A DNA stretch of 64,000 nucleotides from Panicum virgatum (taxonomy: Eukaryota; Streptophyta; Magnoliopsida; Poales; Poaceae). A program made the position numbers and the translations under genes. Shown in pieces: positions 62,035 to 64,000 of the stretch. The stretch covers positions 11,959,900 to 12,023,899 of the forward strand of contig NC_053138.1 in NCBI RefSeq assembly GCF_016808335.1, written 5' to 3'. Position 1 is the stretch's first letter. Every line of letters starts with the position of its first letter. Below the pieces are notes generated by a model, which saw nothing but the letters and a program-made list of their open reading frames with translations, did no database searches and had not been told where the DNA came from.

Positions 62035-63002
62035 CCGTGTGTTTGGTTGCGGGGTGAATGGATTGGGTTGGATCCAACCCGAATTTTGGGGACGGAGCCA
62101 ACCCCTTCATTGTTTGGTTGCACTTCTGATTTTGGGGACGGAGTGAACCCATTTCATGTTTGGTTGAAAGAATTAGGAATACGGGTTGGATGGCATGATA
62201 ACACCGTTAATGAGGGTCCCACTTGCCACCAATGGACCCCACCTGTCAATCTCTCACTTTTTTATTTTTTTTTTCTTTCACTTTTTTTGTTCTTCTTCCT
62301 CAGCCCGACGGGGGGGGGGGGCACAGCTCGTCGGCCCCCCGCCGCGCCCGGCCCCCTGCCCCCGGCCGGCCCCCCTCCGCGCCCCGTGCCACCTCCTCCT
62401 CCGGCTGCCGCGCCCGCACGCCCCCACTGCCGCGCCATACATGCCGCGCCGCCCGCCGCCGCCCTAGCCGGCCGGATCCGAGCGCGCCGGCGCCCTAGCT
62501 GGCCGGATCCGCGCGTGCCGCTGCCGCCGCCGGCAGATCCGCACGGGGTGAGGCCGCCGCCGCCTCTGCGGGCGGATCCGCGCGGGGTGAGGCCGCCGCC
62601 GCCTCTGCGGGCGCCGCCGTCGCGCTCGGCCGCTGCGGGAGGCGAGGCGGGCGGCGCGGGACACCGTGGCGGGCGTCGTGGGGCGGCGCGATGGTAGGCG
62701 AGGTCGGCGGCGTGCGGCGCGACTGGAGGCGGCGGTCGACGCGGCAGGAGGCGGGGGGCGGCGCGGCAGGAGGCGGGGGGCGGCGCGGCAGGAGGCGATG
62801 GGCGCTGACGGAGTGGACGGAGCGAGCGACGGACGGGAGCGGGTTCGCTCCGTCCGCCAGTTTTTGAGGGATGGGGAGAACCCGCATCTAGAGAGAATAT
62901 TCTCTTTTGGAGCCAACCCAACCCAACCCTCTTCCATCCAAACAACTGTGGGGACGAGTCCGCTCCGACCCGGCTCGTCCCACTCTCCAACCAAACAGAC
63001 GG
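62035..63002. mobile_element. PIF/Harbinger-like element with GC-rich cargo
   Basis: The ends CCGTGTGTTTGGTTG (left) and, inverted, CCGTCTGTTTGGTTG (right) match at 14 of 15 positions. TTA target duplications lie at 62032-62034 and 63003-63005, which is typical of this superfamily. The outer 200 bp on each side are ordinary element sequence. The interior, about 62300-62870, is extremely GC-rich, with a run of 12 G, a 39-bp direct repeat (62530-62610) and ggaggcggggggcggcgcgg repeats (about 62750-62795). No transposase is present; long open frames on both strands are compositional. It may be a copy that captured host GC-rich DNA. Confidence 0.75.
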
Positions 63003-63005
63003 TTA

Positions 63006-64000
63006 ATTTTTCTCCCGCACCTGGTGCGCGACTCGCCGGCCACCGCCGCGCATGTCGCAGCTGAATCGTCTCCCCGTGGCCACGCACAGTAGCTGCGTGC
63101 GTGCCCCCCCCCCCCCCCTCTTCACATGGATGCATGCGCGTGCACGGAAGAAAGGTCAGGTCAGGTCAGGGGGAGCCTTGGTACTGTACGTCTGTACGCA
63201 CGTGCCCTCATCAACTCTGTTTATACCGCGAGATGACCGGGTCGTGTCTGTACCTTCTTCGACTTGTACAGTATTATCATTGGATCGGTTCGTGTGGAAA
63301 CGTACTGTATACATCCGAGAAAGAAAGAAAAAAAGGAAGAAAAAAAAAGAAGCCGCGGTGCGGCAGCAGTTGTGTGGGACGTGTCTGTTGAGTTCCGACA
63401 GAACCAGTCCAACCTTTTGACCATCAGACCATACCCTGTTAAAGTTAATCAAACGGCCCGGCCATGGTTACCCTAGTCAAACCCACGACGTTTCTCAGCA
63501 GGGTACGTGCTCGCTGAGCTCGCATTTCTCGGCCACCTAACATTCGGGAACCGCTGTGCTGGCACCTGTAACGGTGCATGGTCTTTTTTTTTTGGAAATA
63601 AACGGTGCAATGGTGCATGGTCATTGGTCAACGAGATTCTGGGCACGACTCCTCTCTCTCTCTTTTTTTTGCCTTTTTTACCCCTGCTGACTTGTCCTTG
63701 TGTCCGAAGGCAGGCACGCGGGTCGCCAGATGGAACGGGCGTACCACACAGGTTGGCCGAAGGCCGATCGAGTACTGTACTAGTAGTAGTATTGCCGAAC
63801 GAGAAAAGAAAGAAATATTAGAAAGGAAAAGCTAGCAGAAGAATTAATTGGAAAGAGTTTTAGAAAGGGAAAGTTGGGGAGACGAGCCCAGCCCCTGCGC
63901 CACCTACCAAAGCGCGTCCGGCCTGGCCTTCCCGGGGCATCTCGCGCAGCGGCGGGTTGCCACACCACTGTAGGGTCAGGTGTAAAAGGGTTTTGATCGC
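63006..64000. other. distal upstream region
   Basis: No gene was recognised. It contains simple-sequence runs, including a C run at about 63101-63117, a purine run at about 63319-63350 and a CT run at about 63651-63670. Confidence 0.4.

Noticed and set aside
62262..63135. ORFs of 223-251 codons in and near the GC-rich element
   Set aside because: They are low-complexity Pro/Arg/Ala sequences present in several frames of both strands; I see no reason to call a gene.

Overview
The window is nuclear DNA of a grass (Poaceae). Intron-rich genes with GT-AG splicing and GC-rich first exons alternate with Tourist- and Stowaway-type MITEs, Ty3/gypsy elements and short LTR elements of kinds common in panicoid grasses. 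I could not fix the species. All exon models below were read by eye from splice signals, reading phase and family resemblance.

Layout. 1-3452: upstream DNA rich in MITEs. 3453-18963 (+): a 22-exon gene for a large glycine-rich membrane protein (1435 aa); its ninth intron carries a 4.2-kb non-autonomous LTR element. 19.3-21.3 kb: a 36-bp triplet repeat and two MITEs. 21276-31463: a degenerate 10.2-kb chromovirus (Ty3/gypsy) with intact TATAG target duplications. 33359-36120 (+): a four-exon CHUP1-like coiled-coil protein. 37257-39108 (-): a six-exon cytokinin histidine phosphotransfer protein. 41373-43347: a recently inserted short-LTR element with identical LTRs. 44509-46483: a relative of that element, rearranged so that both ends are the same LTR head in opposite orientation, yet bounded by a normal 5-bp target duplication. 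47610-56842 (-): a plant O-fucosyltransferase gene of eight exons, with an AA splice acceptor and an in-frame TGA; its fourth intron holds a 4.46-kb Mariner-like element. 57.1-57.3 kb: a cytochrome P450 fragment. 58678-61629 (-): a nine-exon cytosolic NADP-malic enzyme. 62035-63002: a PIF/Harbinger-like element with GC-rich cargo.

The host genes do not form a functional cluster. They act in separate processes: membrane/wall glycine-rich protein, organelle positioning, cytokinin relay, protein O-fucosylation and malate decarboxylation. The most unusual content is in the mobile DNA: the inverted-terminus retroelement with its 88-bp perfect palindrome, a Mariner-like element carrying an intact antisense ORF of 291 codons next to a dead transposase whose 45-codon exon is tandemly repeated, and chromovirus LTRs filled with a repeated 15-bp motif.
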